Counted from the first letter of the stretch, positions 1 through 8,680 are shown. The stretch: DNA of 64,000 bases from Enterovirga rhinocerotis (GCF_004363955.1 NZ_SNZR01000011.1:1736001-1800000), one strand, 5' to 3'. Program-made: numbers and translations. The notes: a model not told the origin generated them from the letters alone.

Positions 1-1
1 G

Positions 2-694
2 CTCGCGAACTTCACCGAACTCCTCGGCTCGCCTCTCTTCCGCACCTTCTTCGTCAACTCCGTCCTCGTCGCGGTCCTGACCGTGATCATCACGATGCTG
101 ATCAGCGTGCCGGCGGCCTTCGCCCTCTCGCGCATGAAGTTCTGGGGCTCGGGCGTCCTCGCGACGGGCGTGTTCCTCACCTATCTCATCCCGGAGACGC
201 TGCTCTTCATCCCGCTCTTCAAGATGTTCGCGACCTTCCGCGACTGGACCGGGATCGAGCTGATCAACAACTGGTACGTGCTCGTCCTCGTCTACCCGAC
301 GCTGACGGTGCCGTTCTGCACCTGGATCATGATCGGCTACTTCGCCTCGATCCCGAAGGAGCTCGACGAGGCGGCGCTGATCGACGGCGCCTCCTGGACG
401 CAGACGCTGCTGAAGATCTTCGTGCCCGTCGCGCTGCCCGGGCTCATCGCCGCGACGATCTTCGCCTTCACCGTCGCCTGGGCGCAGTTCCTCTATCCGC
501 TCGCGCTCACGACGAGCCAGGACCAGCTCGTCCTCTCGGTCGGCATCGCGACGACCCTCATCAAGGCGGACGTCTTCAACTGGGGGCAGATCATGGCTGG
601 CGCGCTGCTCGGCGCCCTGCCCCCGCTCGTCATCTACGCCTTCCTGATGGACTACTACATCGCCGGACTGACGGCGGGCGCGACGAAGGGGTGA
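2..694 (+). CDS. Carbohydrate-type ABC transporter permease (MalG/UgpE-like), 5' end outside window
   Basis: Inner-membrane permease subunit of a binding-protein-dependent importer, probably for a sugar or polyol. The reading frame is open from base 2, so the true start lies upstream. Visible are several hydrophobic segments and the cytoplasmic EAA loop that docks the ATPase: ELDEAALIDGAS followed by KIFVPVALPGL. The ending, with a short hydrophobic stretch and a GATKG tail, is normal for the MalG family. The substrate cannot be told because the binding protein, partner permease and ATPase are outside the window. Its stop TGA abuts the stop of the convergent next gene with no spacer. Confidence 0.9.
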   Translation, partial: LANFTELLGSPLFRTFFVNSVLVAVLTVIITMLISVPAAFALSRMKFWGSGVLATGVFLTYLIPETLLFIPLFKMFATFRDWTGIELINNWYVLVLVYPTLTVPFCTWIMIGYFASIPKELDEAALIDGASWTQTLLKIFVPVALPGLIAATIFAFTVAWAQFLYPLALTTSQDQLVLSVGIATTLIKADVFNWGQIMAGALLGALPPLVIYAFLMDYYIAGLTAGATKG

Positions 695-1282
695 TCAGGA
701 ACAGCGCTCGGTGTCGCCGAGCCCCTTCAGGAGGGAGCGTCCACGCGGCGAGAGACGATAGCCGACATCCAGGCTCTCCGTCAGGCCGAGCGCCTTCAGC
801 TTGCGCATCCTTGCCTTGAAGGCCGGTTTGTCGAGTCCGACCGCCTCGGCAAGATCGGCGGCCCTCAGGCCGGGTTCCGACGCGACCAGTTCCATCGCGC
901 GTCGCGTCCATGGCTCCGCCCCGTCGAGACGATCGAGGCGAGTCTGCAGCGTCGCGATCTCCTCCGCGCCCAGGCGATCATCCGCCCGCAGGGCGATGCG
1001 CGGATCGGCCGACACCAAGCGAACGGCGATGCGGTAGAGCTGCCCCTCCGGCCGCCCGCTCAGTTCGTTCCTCAGTTCCGCCGCCGAGGCATAGCCCGCC
1101 CGCCGAGCATCAGCATCGCCAATCTCCTCGGCCGACACCGGGTCCAACGCGTCGATCGCGATGATGCCGATCGAGGTCGTCAGTCGGCCGCCCGTCTTCA
1201 CGCTCGGACGCCGCCAACGGCGGAAGACAAGCGAGATCGACCCCTCCGCGATCCTCTCGAGGATCCCCCGCTTCAAGAGCAT
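695..1282 (-). CDS. ASCH-domain protein with C-terminal winged-helix-like region
   Basis: A 195-residue protein. The first ~100 residues resemble the ASCH (PUA-like, RNA-binding) fold: a short start MLLKRGILERIAEG, then a basic FRRWRRPSVKTG motif and a strand leading to a substituted GYASAAELRNEL segment. Residues ~120-190 look like a small winged helix (ELVASEPGLRAADLAEAVGL, then a KARMRKLKALGL recognition-helix-like stretch). The family is poorly characterised. An RNA- or modified-nucleotide-binding role is inferred from the fold only. It is convergent with the ABC permease and not in an obvious operon. Confidence 0.7.
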   Translation of the reverse strand: MLLKRGILERIAEGSISLVFRRWRRPSVKTGGRLTTSIGIIAIDALDPVSAEEIGDADARRAGYASAAELRNELSGRPEGQLYRIAVRLVSADPRIALRADDRLGAEEIATLQTRLDRLDGAEPWTRRAMELVASEPGLRAADLAEAVGLDKPAFKARMRKLKALGLTESLDVGYRLSPRGRSLLKGLGDTERCS

Positions 1283-1327
1283 GCGACATCCCTCCCCGAA
1301 CGCATCGACCGCCTTTTCGCGCGCCGA

Positions 1328-2563
1328 TCAGACCGCGGCCCGACGCCGTCGCCCCGCCAGGACCAGCGCGGCCGCACCGAGGTCGATCGCCGCGCAGATG
1401 ACGAGCGCCAGGCCGTAGCCCCCGCTCGCATCCCGGAGCCAGCCGAGGGCGCCCGGGCCGAAGGCGTAGACGACCTGGCCGATCGCGGTGGACAGGCTGA
1501 TCACGGTGCCGAACGCGGCCGCGTCGAATTCACGGTGCACGATCAGCGCCGGCAGGGTGATGAGATTGCCGACCGACAGGCCGAACAGGATGCAGCCGGC
1601 GAGGAGCAACGGATACGTCCCCGCCGCCGCGACGATCAGCAGCGCGACGACCTGGATGGCGAGCGAGCCCGCGCCGGCAGCCCGCGGATCGAGGCGATCG
1701 ACGACGGTGCCGAGGGCGAGCCGTCCCACCACGGCGGCGACGGCCGTGGCCGAGACCGCGATGCCCGCGGCCCGGGAGCCCGCGATCGGCGTGATCATCG
1801 TCACGAGATGCACGATGAAGCCGACCTGCACGAAGAGGCCGGCGGCGAAGGCGAGGCTCATCGTCCAGAAGGCCGGCAGGCGCAGGGCCCTGCCCCGCAT
1901 CGCGCTGCCGGTGGCGACCGGCCCGGTCTCGGCACGGGCCGGCGGCAGGTCGGCCGGCCATGCGAAGAGCAGCAGCGGCCCGACCACCGCCAGCATGATG
2001 CCTCCCCCAAGGGCGAGCGCGGCGGCGAAGCCGAGATGATCGCTCGCCCAGACGAGCATGGGCGCACCGAGGACGCCGCCTGCGCTCGCGCCGTTCAGCG
2101 CGAGGCTGATGGCGAGGCCGCGCTTCGCCTCGAACCAGGTTCCGATCGCACTCGTGATCGCCGCGATGCTCGTCGCCGCCCAGCCGCAGGCGAGGAGCAT
2201 GTAGGCCCCGTAGGCCTGCGGCAGGGTCCGGGCCTGCCCGGTCGCGGCGACGCCTGCGGCGAGGAAGAGGATGCCGAGGCCGATGACCCGCCGCGGCCCG
2301 ATCCGCGCGAGGGCATCGCCGGCGAAGGCGACCAGCACCGCGCTCGTCAGGTAATAGATCGTGGCGGCGCTCGCGACGGTCGCGACCGGCCAGCCGTGCA
2401 GGGCGCTCAACTGCGCGACGTAGACGCTCTGGCCATAGAAGCCGAAGGCCCAGCTGAACACGGCGAGCACGAAGCAGACGAGAACCACCCGCCAGCCGGG
2501 ATATGACCGATCACCTTCCTCGCGCGTCGTCCCGCCTCCCCTCATCGCCTGCGACTCCGTCAT
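1328..2563 (-). CDS. MFS transporter
   Basis: A 411-residue major facilitator with about 12 hydrophobic segments, acting in the inner membrane; the substrate is unknown. The ATG at 2563 was chosen because GGAGG lies about 7 bases upstream; the next upstream in-frame ATG, at 2584, adds seven residues and lacks this. It is divergent from an ArsR-type regulator starting at 2621, with only 57 bases between the two starts, so the two are probably a regulator/transporter pair controlled from one promoter region. The N-terminal ~25 residues are hydrophilic and Gly/Arg-rich. Confidence 0.88.
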   Translation of the reverse strand: MTESQAMRGGGTTREEGDRSYPGWRVVLVCFVLAVFSWAFGFYGQSVYVAQLSALHGWPVATVASAATIYYLTSAVLVAFAGDALARIGPRRVIGLGILFLAAGVAATGQARTLPQAYGAYMLLACGWAATSIAAITSAIGTWFEAKRGLAISLALNGASAGGVLGAPMLVWASDHLGFAAALALGGGIMLAVVGPLLLFAWPADLPPARAETGPVATGSAMRGRALRLPAFWTMSLAFAAGLFVQVGFIVHLVTMITPIAGSRAAGIAVSATAVAAVVGRLALGTVVDRLDPRAAGAGSLAIQVVALLIVAAAGTYPLLLAGCILFGLSVGNLITLPALIVHREFDAAAFGTVISLSTAIGQVVYAFGPGALGWLRDASGGYGLALVICAAIDLGAAALVLAGRRRRAAV

Positions 2564-2620
2564 GTCTGGCCCTCCGCATCGCACATTGACGGAGAGCTAT
2601 GGTTTGGCAATCATCGAACT

Positions 2621-3295
2621 ATGCGCGATGGCCCGAACATCTCCTTCGTGGCGGCCCTCATCGGGAACCCCGCCAACGCCAACATGCTCCTGGCGCTGAT
2701 CCCGGGACCGGCCTTGACGGCCACCGAACTCGCCAACGAGGTCGGGCTGACGCTCTCGACCGTCAGCGGCCATCTGGCGCGGCTCGGCGAAGCCGGTCTG
2801 GTCCAGGTCTCGCGCCAGGGGCGGCATCGCTACTACAGGCTCGCCGATCCCGACGTCGTCGCGCTTCTGGAGGCGCTTCTTCCCGTCGCCGAGCGTGCCG
2901 GCCATCGGCGCACGCGCACGGGGCCGCGCGACCCGCAGATGCGCAAGGCCCGCTCCTGCTACGATCACATGGCGGGCGATCTCGCGGTCCGAATGCTCGA
3001 CGGGTTCCTGGCGACCGGCATCGTGAGCCCGGACGGCGAGGTCACGGATGCGGGCCGGAAGGAACTCGGCACGCGCGGAATCGACATCGACCGGCTCGCA
3101 CAGGAGAAGCGGCCTCTCTGCCGATTCTGCCTCGACTGGAGCGAACGCCGCAATCACCTCGCCGGCTCGCTCGGTGCGGCGATCTTCGGGCATTTCGAGC
3201 GTCAAGGCTGGGCATCGCGCCGCGCGGGCTCCCGCATTGTCCATTTCAGCGCCGACGGCGAGGCGGAGATCGAGCGCTGGTACAGCCGCGGCTGA
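2621..3295 (+). CDS. ArsR/SmtB-type winged-helix transcriptional regulator
   Basis: A 224-residue DNA-binding regulator. Residues ~20-85 form an ArsR winged helix: ALTATELANEVGLTLSTVSGHL is the helix-turn-helix and RQGRHRYYRLAD the wing. The long C-terminal part contains LCRFCLDWSERRNHLAG, with a Cys-x2-Cys pair and conserved Trp/His that could sense a metal or thiol-reactive ligand; that is inference. This long form of ArsR commonly accompanies an MFS gene, as it does here (divergent, start at 2563). No strong Shine-Dalgarno sequence precedes the start. Confidence 0.85.
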   Translation: MRDGPNISFVAALIGNPANANMLLALIPGPALTATELANEVGLTLSTVSGHLARLGEAGLVQVSRQGRHRYYRLADPDVVALLEALLPVAERAGHRRTRTGPRDPQMRKARSCYDHMAGDLAVRMLDGFLATGIVSPDGEVTDAGRKELGTRGIDIDRLAQEKRPLCRFCLDWSERRNHLAGSLGAAIFGHFERQGWASRRAGSRIVHFSADGEAEIERWYSRG

Positions 3296-3358
3296 CGGCG
3301 TGACGGATCGGCAGGCGCCGCCTTGCCGTCCTTGACGGTTCTGGCTAAGCGCGAAGCC

Positions 3359-3814
3359 ATGCCGGCCCCCGATTGCATCTTCTGCCGGATCGCCGCGAAG
3401 ACGATCCCCGCCGAGATCGTCTTCGAGAACGAGCGGCTCGTCGCCTTCCTCGACATCGCGCCGATCCGCCCGGGCCACGTGCAGATCGTGCCGAAGGACC
3501 ACCACGCCACGTTCGACGACCTGCCGCCGGATCTTCTGGCGGAGATCGGCGCGCTCGCACAGCGCATCGCCAAGGGGCTGAAGGCGATCTACGGCGTCGA
3601 GCGGGTCGGCTTCGCCTTCACCGGCACCGACATCGCCCATGCGCATGGCCACGTCGTGCCCCTCGTCGCCAAGGACGACCTCACCTCGCGCCGCTACATC
3701 GCCGAGGAGATCGTCACCTACCGAAACCCGCCTCGCCCTTCGGCCGACGATGTCGCGGCCACGGGCGAGCGCATCCGGGCCGCCCTGGCCGAACAGACCC
3801 CGAGGACCTCATGA
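3359..3814 (+). CDS. HIT-family nucleotide hydrolase/transferase
   Basis: A 151-residue histidine-triad protein that hydrolyses nucleotide phosphoramidates or dinucleoside polyphosphates in the cytoplasm. N-terminal CIFCRIAAKTIPA and RPGHVQIVPKDHH are typical, and the catalytic triad is HAHGHVV near residue 93. The start at 3359 (MPAPDCIFC) was preferred over 3323 because it matches the usual N-terminus. Its stop overlaps the start of the deacetylase gene (ATGA at 3811-3814), so the two are translationally coupled. Confidence 0.92.
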   Translation: MPAPDCIFCRIAAKTIPAEIVFENERLVAFLDIAPIRPGHVQIVPKDHHATFDDLPPDLLAEIGALAQRIAKGLKAIYGVERVGFAFTGTDIAHAHGHVVPLVAKDDLTSRRYIAEEIVTYRNPPRPSADDVAATGERIRAALAEQTPRTS

Positions 3815-4710
3815 GCGATCCGTCCAAGCTCGAACCCTGGCAGTGGCCGGAGGCGCATTGGCGCGGCCTCGTGAACCATGTCCGTGCCGGCCGGACCTTC
3901 AAGCCGTCGCGCTGGAAGGACGGCGCCCGGTGCGCCTTCGCCCTGTCCTTCGACAGCGACCACGAGACGAACGAGCTTCGCGACGGCGGCAAGTCGATCG
4001 GGCGGATGGCCTGGGGCCAGTACGGCAACCGGGTCGGCGTGCCGAACATCCTGAAGCTCCTGGCGAAACACGCCGTGCCGGCGACGTTCTTCGTGCCGGC
4101 CGTGGCGGCCCTGATCCATCCGGACGAGCAGCGCCGCGTCGTCGCCGAGGGCCACGAGATCGGCCTCCATTCCTGGATCCACGAGCTGAACTCGGTGCTC
4201 GGCTACGAGGACGAGCGCGGCATCATGCTGCGAGCGGCCGACACGCTCGAGCAGGTCTCGGGCATGCGGCCGGTCGGCTCGCGCACGGCCTCCTGGGACT
4301 TCTCGCCCCACACGCTGCGCATCACGAAGGAGATGGGGCTCCTCTACGATTCCTCGCTCATGGCCGATGTCGATTGCTACGAGCTCCTGCTCGACGGCGA
4401 GCCGACGGGCGTCGTCGAGCTGCCGGTGGAATGGATCCGGGACGACGCGCCCTATTTCATGATGCTGCGCTTCCAGGGCCTGCGCCCCTACACCCCGCCC
4501 GAAGGCGTCTTCGACGTGTTCCGGCGCGAATTCGAGGCGGCCTACGAGGAAGGCGGGGTCTTCCAGCTCACCTGCCATCCCCACATCATCGGCTATCGCT
4601 CGCGGCTCTGGATCATCGAGGAGCTGATCCGGCTCGCCAAGGCGAAGGGCGACGTCTGGTTCGCCACCCACGCCGAGGTCGCCGCCTACGCGCGCGACAA
4701 CGCGGCCTGA
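3811..4710 (+). CDS. Polysaccharide deacetylase (NodB/CE4) family protein
   Basis: A 299-residue carbohydrate-esterase-4 type amidohydrolase. The motif-1 region is FALSFDSDHETNE with two Asp residues, and the metal-binding HSxxH motif appears as GLHSWIHELN near residue 117. Later SWDFSPHTLRITKEMGLLYD is typical of the PuuE-like subgroup. No signal peptide is visible, so a cytoplasmic amide substrate (allantoin-like or another C-N bond) is as likely as a cell-wall glycan; the substrate is not known. It overlaps the HIT gene by four bases. Confidence 0.87.
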   Translation: MSDPSKLEPWQWPEAHWRGLVNHVRAGRTFKPSRWKDGARCAFALSFDSDHETNELRDGGKSIGRMAWGQYGNRVGVPNILKLLAKHAVPATFFVPAVAALIHPDEQRRVVAEGHEIGLHSWIHELNSVLGYEDERGIMLRAADTLEQVSGMRPVGSRTASWDFSPHTLRITKEMGLLYDSSLMADVDCYELLLDGEPTGVVELPVEWIRDDAPYFMMLRFQGLRPYTPPEGVFDVFRREFEAAYEEGGVFQLTCHPHIIGYRSRLWIIEELIRLAKAKGDVWFATHAEVAAYARDNAA

Positions 4711-4721
4711 CGACAGGCCTG

Positions 4722-4847
4722 ATCCCTCCCCTTCAGGGGAGGGCGAGTCGGCGGCAGCCGACCGGGGTGGGGTGCCGCGACGCCCGGGATGTCCCCACCC
4801 CGGCTCGAAGCTCCGCTTCGACTCGGCCTTCCCCTCCGGGGAGGGAT
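4722..4847 (+). repeat. GC-rich palindromic repeat, family A, copy 1 (intergenic)
   Basis: A 126-bp element bounded by ATCCCTCCCC and GGGGAGGGAT. Inside are GGGCGAGTCGGC, AGCCGACCGGGGTGGGG, then CCCCACCCCGGCTCGAAG and TCGGCCTTCCCCTCC, so the two halves can pair. Near-identical copies lie at 58734-58860 and, inverted, inside cobC at 44613-44748. No transposase is present. It fills the gap between two convergent genes, where the transcript may fold as a terminator-like hairpin. Confidence 0.9.
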
Positions 4848-4857
4848 CGGCCGCCGG

Positions 4858-5667
4858 TTACGTGCCGACCCGCAGCGGTGCGTGGAGCTTGCGGAGGGCG
4901 GCGAGGACGGACTGGGCCGTGATCCGGCCGGTCTTCGGGTTCTCCGACGGGATGTTCTCGATCGCGAGGCTCAGCTTCGCCGAATCGGAATCGACCTTGA
5001 TGGAATGGCAGTTCCGGGTGACGGCGGGATCGGCCCAGATCTCGATCGTCGTCTTGTCCGGCCCGATCCCGGCGAGCGAGAGCGCCACCGCGACGTTGAC
5101 ATTGGCCGGGAAGCCGGCGGCGGCCTCGCGCGCGGTTCCGGCGAAGATGCGCTTCGCCTCGGTCAGGCCCTCGACCGAGATGCCGTTCTCGACGAGGTAA
5201 GGCGCGCCGGCGAGCCCCTTGGGCGGCTTGCGCGTGATCATCCGAACGGAGGCGATCTCGCCTTCCGCGGCGGCCGTCACCGCGTCGAGGCCGAGCAGCG
5301 CGCCGGTCGGCACGATGATCTGCCCGCCATGGGTCTTCGCCAGTTCGACGATCTCCGGATGCGGCAGGAGAGCGCCGCAGCTCAGCACCATCACGCGCTT
5401 GCCGGCTTCGAGCATCGGCCGGCAGATCTCCGGCACGAGGCGGCCGGGCGCGCATTCCACGACGAGGTCGGCATGGGCCGGGAAGTCGGCGAGGTCGACG
5501 ACGGGCACGTCGATGCCCTGCTCGCGCAGCCAGGCCTGCGCCTTCTCGCGCCCGCCCGAGGCCACGGCCGACAGAACCAGCCCCGGCAGGTCGCCACCGG
5601 CGATGCGTTTGGCGAGCGCGCGCCCGATTGCACCGAGACCCGCTATACCGATCCGCGTCGTTGTCAT
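4858..5667 (-). CDS. nadX: L-aspartate dehydrogenase (NadX / DUF108)
   Basis: A 269-residue NAD(P)-dependent dehydrogenase converting L-aspartate to iminoaspartate or oxaloacetate plus ammonia. The Rossmann motif is GIAGLGAIGRALA at residue ~6. Family hallmarks are GFPANVNVAVALSLAGIGPD, EIWADPAVTRNCHSI with the conserved catalytic His, and IENIPSENPKTGRIT. The start MTTTRIGIAG at 5667 puts the Rossmann fold at the normal distance; the longer frame upstream has no family resemblance. No nadA or nadC is nearby, so a catabolic role is possible. It is divergent from the Bug-type binding protein at 5742. Confidence 0.88.
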   Translation of the reverse strand: MTTTRIGIAGLGAIGRALAKRIAGGDLPGLVLSAVASGGREKAQAWLREQGIDVPVVDLADFPAHADLVVECAPGRLVPEICRPMLEAGKRVMVLSCGALLPHPEIVELAKTHGGQIIVPTGALLGLDAVTAAAEGEIASVRMITRKPPKGLAGAPYLVENGISVEGLTEAKRIFAGTAREAAAGFPANVNVAVALSLAGIGPDKTTIEIWADPAVTRNCHSIKVDSDSAKLSLAIENIPSENPKTGRITAQSVLAALRKLHAPLRVGT

Positions 5668-5741
5668 AGCTTCCGCCCTGCGTCCCGCCGGCCCGTTTCT
5701 TGCGGCCGGCTCGCCTCTACGAAACTTCGAACGAGGGAACA

Positions 5742-6719
5742 ATGATCGCACGCTTCTTTGCAGCCACGGTGCTATCCATCGCCACCGTGGCGGGCGCAGC
5801 TTCGGCCCAGGATTATCCGACGCGCCCCATCACGATGGTGATCCCCTTCGCCGCAGGCGGGCCGACCGACGTCCTCGGCCGCGTCATGGCCGAGCGCATG
5901 AGCCAGACGCTCGGTCAGCAGGTCATCGTCGAGAATGTCGGCGGCGCCGGCGGCATGACGGGCTCGCAGCGCGTCGCCAAGGCGCAGCCCGACGGCTACA
6001 GCTTCCTGCTCGGCACGGTCGGCACCCATGCCCAGAACCAGACCCTCTACGCGCGTCCTCTCTACGACGCCGAGAAGGACTTCATGCCGGTGGCGCTGAT
6101 CGCCGAGGTGCCGCTGATCCTCGTCACGCGCAAGGACTTCCCGGCCAACACGCTTCCCGAGTTCGTCGCCCATGTGAAGGCGAACCAGGACAAGCTGAAC
6201 TTCGCGTCGGCCGGCAACGGCTCGGCCGTGCATCTCGGCTGCCTCCTCCTGAACGCGGCCATGGGCACGAAGGTGCAGCACATCCCCTATCGCGGCTCGG
6301 CTCCGGCCATGACGGATCTGCAGGGAGGACGAACGGACTTCATGTGCGAGATCGTCTCGACCGCCCTCCCCCAGATCGAGGGCGGCACGATCAAGGCGGT
6401 CGCGACGCTGACCAAGACCCGCTCGCCGGTCCTGAAGGACCTTCCGACCGCGGATGAGAGCGGGCTCAAGGGCTTCGAGGCCTATACCTGGAACGCCTTC
6501 TTCCTGCCGAAGGGCACGCCCGCCCCGATCGCGAAGAAGCTGCACGACGCGACCGTCGAGGCCATGGGCAACGAAGCGGTCAAGAAGCGCCTCGAAGGTC
6601 TCGGCGCCATGCTCGTCTCGGCCGACCGGACCTCGCCGGAATACCTGTCGACGTTCATCGCGTCGGAGGTCAAGAAATGGGCCGAGCCGATCAAGGCGAG
6701 CGGCATCTCGATCCAGTAA
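5742..6719 (+). CDS. Tripartite tricarboxylate transporter substrate-binding protein (Bug/TctC family)
   Basis: A 325-residue periplasmic binding protein. The N-terminus MIARFFAATVLSIATVAGA, cleaved near ASA-QDYP, is a Sec signal peptide. Next come YPTRPITMVIPFAAGGPTD and a GTVGTHAQN loop, both typical of Bug proteins, which bind carboxylates, amino acids or nicotinate-like ligands. The membrane partners TctA and TctB are not in the window, as is common for orphan Bug proteins. Its divergent partner is an aspartate dehydrogenase, which suggests a dicarboxylate or amino-acid ligand, but this is only inference. Confidence 0.9.
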   Translation: MIARFFAATVLSIATVAGAASAQDYPTRPITMVIPFAAGGPTDVLGRVMAERMSQTLGQQVIVENVGGAGGMTGSQRVAKAQPDGYSFLLGTVGTHAQNQTLYARPLYDAEKDFMPVALIAEVPLILVTRKDFPANTLPEFVAHVKANQDKLNFASAGNGSAVHLGCLLLNAAMGTKVQHIPYRGSAPAMTDLQGGRTDFMCEIVSTALPQIEGGTIKAVATLTKTRSPVLKDLPTADESGLKGFEAYTWNAFFLPKGTPAPIAKKLHDATVEAMGNEAVKKRLEGLGAMLVSADRTSPEYLSTFIASEVKKWAEPIKASGISIQ

Positions 6720-6731
6720 CGGACGACGCAT

Positions 6732-6763
6732 CACGGGACCGGGCGATCAAGCCCGGCCCCGTG
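6732..6763. terminator. Strong hairpin between convergent genes
   Basis: Arms of 13 bases, CACGGGACCGGGC and GCCCGGCCCCGTG, pair with a single mismatch around a 6-base loop GATCAA. It lies 12 bases after the stop of the Bug protein gene and 35 bases beyond the stop of the convergent LivK-type gene. There is no T-run, so this is a likely but unproven bidirectional terminator. Confidence 0.55.
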
Positions 6764-6798
6764 ACCGGATCGGACGAAAGGCGCCCGCCGAGTCTCGT

Positions 6799-8001
6799 TC
6801 AGCCGCCGACGGACAGAGAGCACGCCGGATCGAGCGGCTTCGTCACGTCCCCGGCCGGCACGGTGGCGAGGACCTTGTAATAGTCATACGGATACTTCGA
6901 CTCTTCCGGCTTCTTGATCTCCATCAGATAGTAATCACGCATGACACGGCCATCCTTCCGGATGACGCCGTTCTTGATGAGTCCATCGTTGATCTTCGTG
7001 TCCTTCATCACGACGGCGGTCTTCGCAGCGTCGGTCGAGCCGACCTTCTCGACGGCGCGGAGATAGTGGATGATGCCGCTATAGACGGCGGCCTGATAGG
7101 CGGTCGGAGCCTTGCCTCCGCTCCTGGCCATGAAGCGCTTCGACCACGCCCGCGTCTCGTCGTTCAGGTCCCAGTAGAACGCTTCGGTGACGACGGTGCC
7201 CTGGGCGTTCTTCAAGCCGATCGCATGGACGTCGTTGATGAAGAGCACCATGGCGGCCGTGCGCTTGCCCTTGCCGGCCATGCCGAATTCCTGGGCCTGA
7301 TTGATGGCGCGCACCGTATCCCCGCCGGCATTGGCGAGCGCGACGACATCGGCTCCGGAGCCCTGCGCCTGCAGCAGGTAGGAGGAGAAGTCCTGCGTCG
7401 AGAGCGGGTGCCTCACGGCGCCGAGCACCGTCCCGCCCGCCGCCTTCACGGCAGCTGCTGCGTCCCGCTCGAGCGCATGTCCGAAGGCATAATCGGCGGT
7501 GATGAAATACCAGGTCTTGCCGCCCGCCTTCACGAGGGCCTGCCCGGCGCTCGAGGCCATGGTGAAGGTGTCCATCGGCCATTGATTGGCGTAGGGCGCG
7601 CAGGCCTTGCCGGTGAAATCCGACGAGGCTCCGCCGGTATTGAGGAAGGTGCGGCCCTTCTCCTTCGTCAGGGCCTGGATGCCGAGGCCGATCGAGGACA
7701 CGGGGACGTCCACGATCGTGTCGACGCCCTCGCTGTCGAGCCATTTGCGAGCGATCGCGAGACCCACATCGGGCTTGTTCTGATGGTCGGCCGACACGAT
7801 CTCGACGGGCTGGCCGAGCGCCTTGCCGCCGAAATCCTCGACCGCCATGTTGGCCGCGATCACGGATCCCGGCCCCGTCAGATCGGCGTAGAGGCCGCTC
7901 ATATCGCTGAGCACGCCGATCTTCACCTTGCCATCGGCAGCCAAGCTCGTCGCCCCGCCCGCGAGCAACAGCAGCCCAGCGGTCATCCACCTTGAAATCA
8001 T
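6799..8001 (-). CDS. Branched-chain amino-acid-type ABC transporter substrate-binding protein (LivK-like)
   Basis: A 400-residue periplasmic binding protein. The signal peptide is MISRWMTAGLLLLAGGATSLA, cut before ADGK. The mature start KVKIGVLSDMSGLYADL and EDFGGKALGQPVEIVSADHQ are typical of the peptide/amide/amino-acid LivK family. No livHMGF genes adjoin it. It is a clear paralogue of the protein at 62181-63404, sharing long stretches such as SADHQNK, DYAFGHA, VRHPL.TQD, the FYWD segment and the KKPEESK...DYYKVLATVP ending. The ligand is unknown. The start at 8001 was chosen because the signal peptide begins there; an ATG at 8013 is also in frame. Confidence 0.88.
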   Translation of the reverse strand: MISRWMTAGLLLLAGGATSLAADGKVKIGVLSDMSGLYADLTGPGSVIAANMAVEDFGGKALGQPVEIVSADHQNKPDVGLAIARKWLDSEGVDTIVDVPVSSIGLGIQALTKEKGRTFLNTGGASSDFTGKACAPYANQWPMDTFTMASSAGQALVKAGGKTWYFITADYAFGHALERDAAAAVKAAGGTVLGAVRHPLSTQDFSSYLLQAQGSGADVVALANAGGDTVRAINQAQEFGMAGKGKRTAAMVLFINDVHAIGLKNAQGTVVTEAFYWDLNDETRAWSKRFMARSGGKAPTAYQAAVYSGIIHYLRAVEKVGSTDAAKTAVVMKDTKINDGLIKNGVIRKDGRVMRDYYLMEIKKPEESKYPYDYYKVLATVPAGDVTKPLDPACSLSVGG

Positions 8002-8128
8002 CGCGTCCTCCAACCGGACTCTGTGGCCCGTGCTGGCGATGGGAGCGGAGTGTCACATGGCTGTCAATCGAGCTCGGTCGATCTCGACGGCCGCACGATC
8101 ACCCCACCGGCGCGGTATCGGCGTCCGA

Positions 8129-8584
8129 TCAGGGAATGTTCGGATAGGTCGGAGGAATCTGCTCGATCCGGCAGGTGCCGATCAGCGAGAAGCTGACCTC
8201 GTCGCCATCCTTCGTCCGCCATTTGGCGATCAAGCGGCCGTCGGGCTGGGCCTTGCCGTGGCGCTTGTTCAGCTCGGCCCGGATGGCGTCGCAATCGCCC
8301 CCCTCGAGCGGGCGGAGCCCCACCGAGTTGAGCCGGCCATCCTCATCCCGGAAGCGGAAATCGGCGCGCATTCCGATTCGGCCCCACGCATGAGGTGCCG
8401 TCAGGAGCGTCTTGAAGCCGTTGCCGTCGAGGTCCCGGTCGGCGTTGTCGGCGGCCTTCCCCTTGGTCGCCGCCTTCACCTCCTCGACGCTCATGCCCCA
8501 GCGCGTGTAGTCCCAATGCGCCGAAGCCGGCTGGGCCAGGACCAGCCCCGCCAGGGTCGTCGACAGTACAGCTCGCAATCCCAT
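8129..8584 (-). CDS. Hypothetical secreted protein
   Basis: A 151-residue protein not recognised as a named family. It opens with a signal peptide, MGLRAVLSTTLAGLVLAQPASA, cut before HWDYTRWGMS. The mature part carries WGMSVEEVKAATKGKAADN and ends with a Cys-containing segment, SFSLIGTCRIEQIPPTYPNIP. The pattern W-G-M-S-x-x-E-V is shared by small periplasmic lipoprotein-like proteins in proteobacteria. The long open frame that continues upstream through the HtpG gene on this strand is a GC-bias shadow. A single-gene unit in the gap between the LivK-type protein and htpG. Confidence 0.65.
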   Translation of the reverse strand: MGLRAVLSTTLAGLVLAQPASAHWDYTRWGMSVEEVKAATKGKAADNADRDLDGNGFKTLLTAPHAWGRIGMRADFRFRDEDGRLNSVGLRPLEGGDCDAIRAELNKRHGKAQPDGRLIAKWRTKDGDEVSFSLIGTCRIEQIPPTYPNIP

Positions 8585-8680
8585 GGCCTTCGCTCTCCCA
8601 AACGACGCGTTCTCGCATGCGCATTCAGGGTTGTAGTGGCCCTTGCCCGGTCTTTCAGGGCCAGGCGGCAGGTCATCCAC

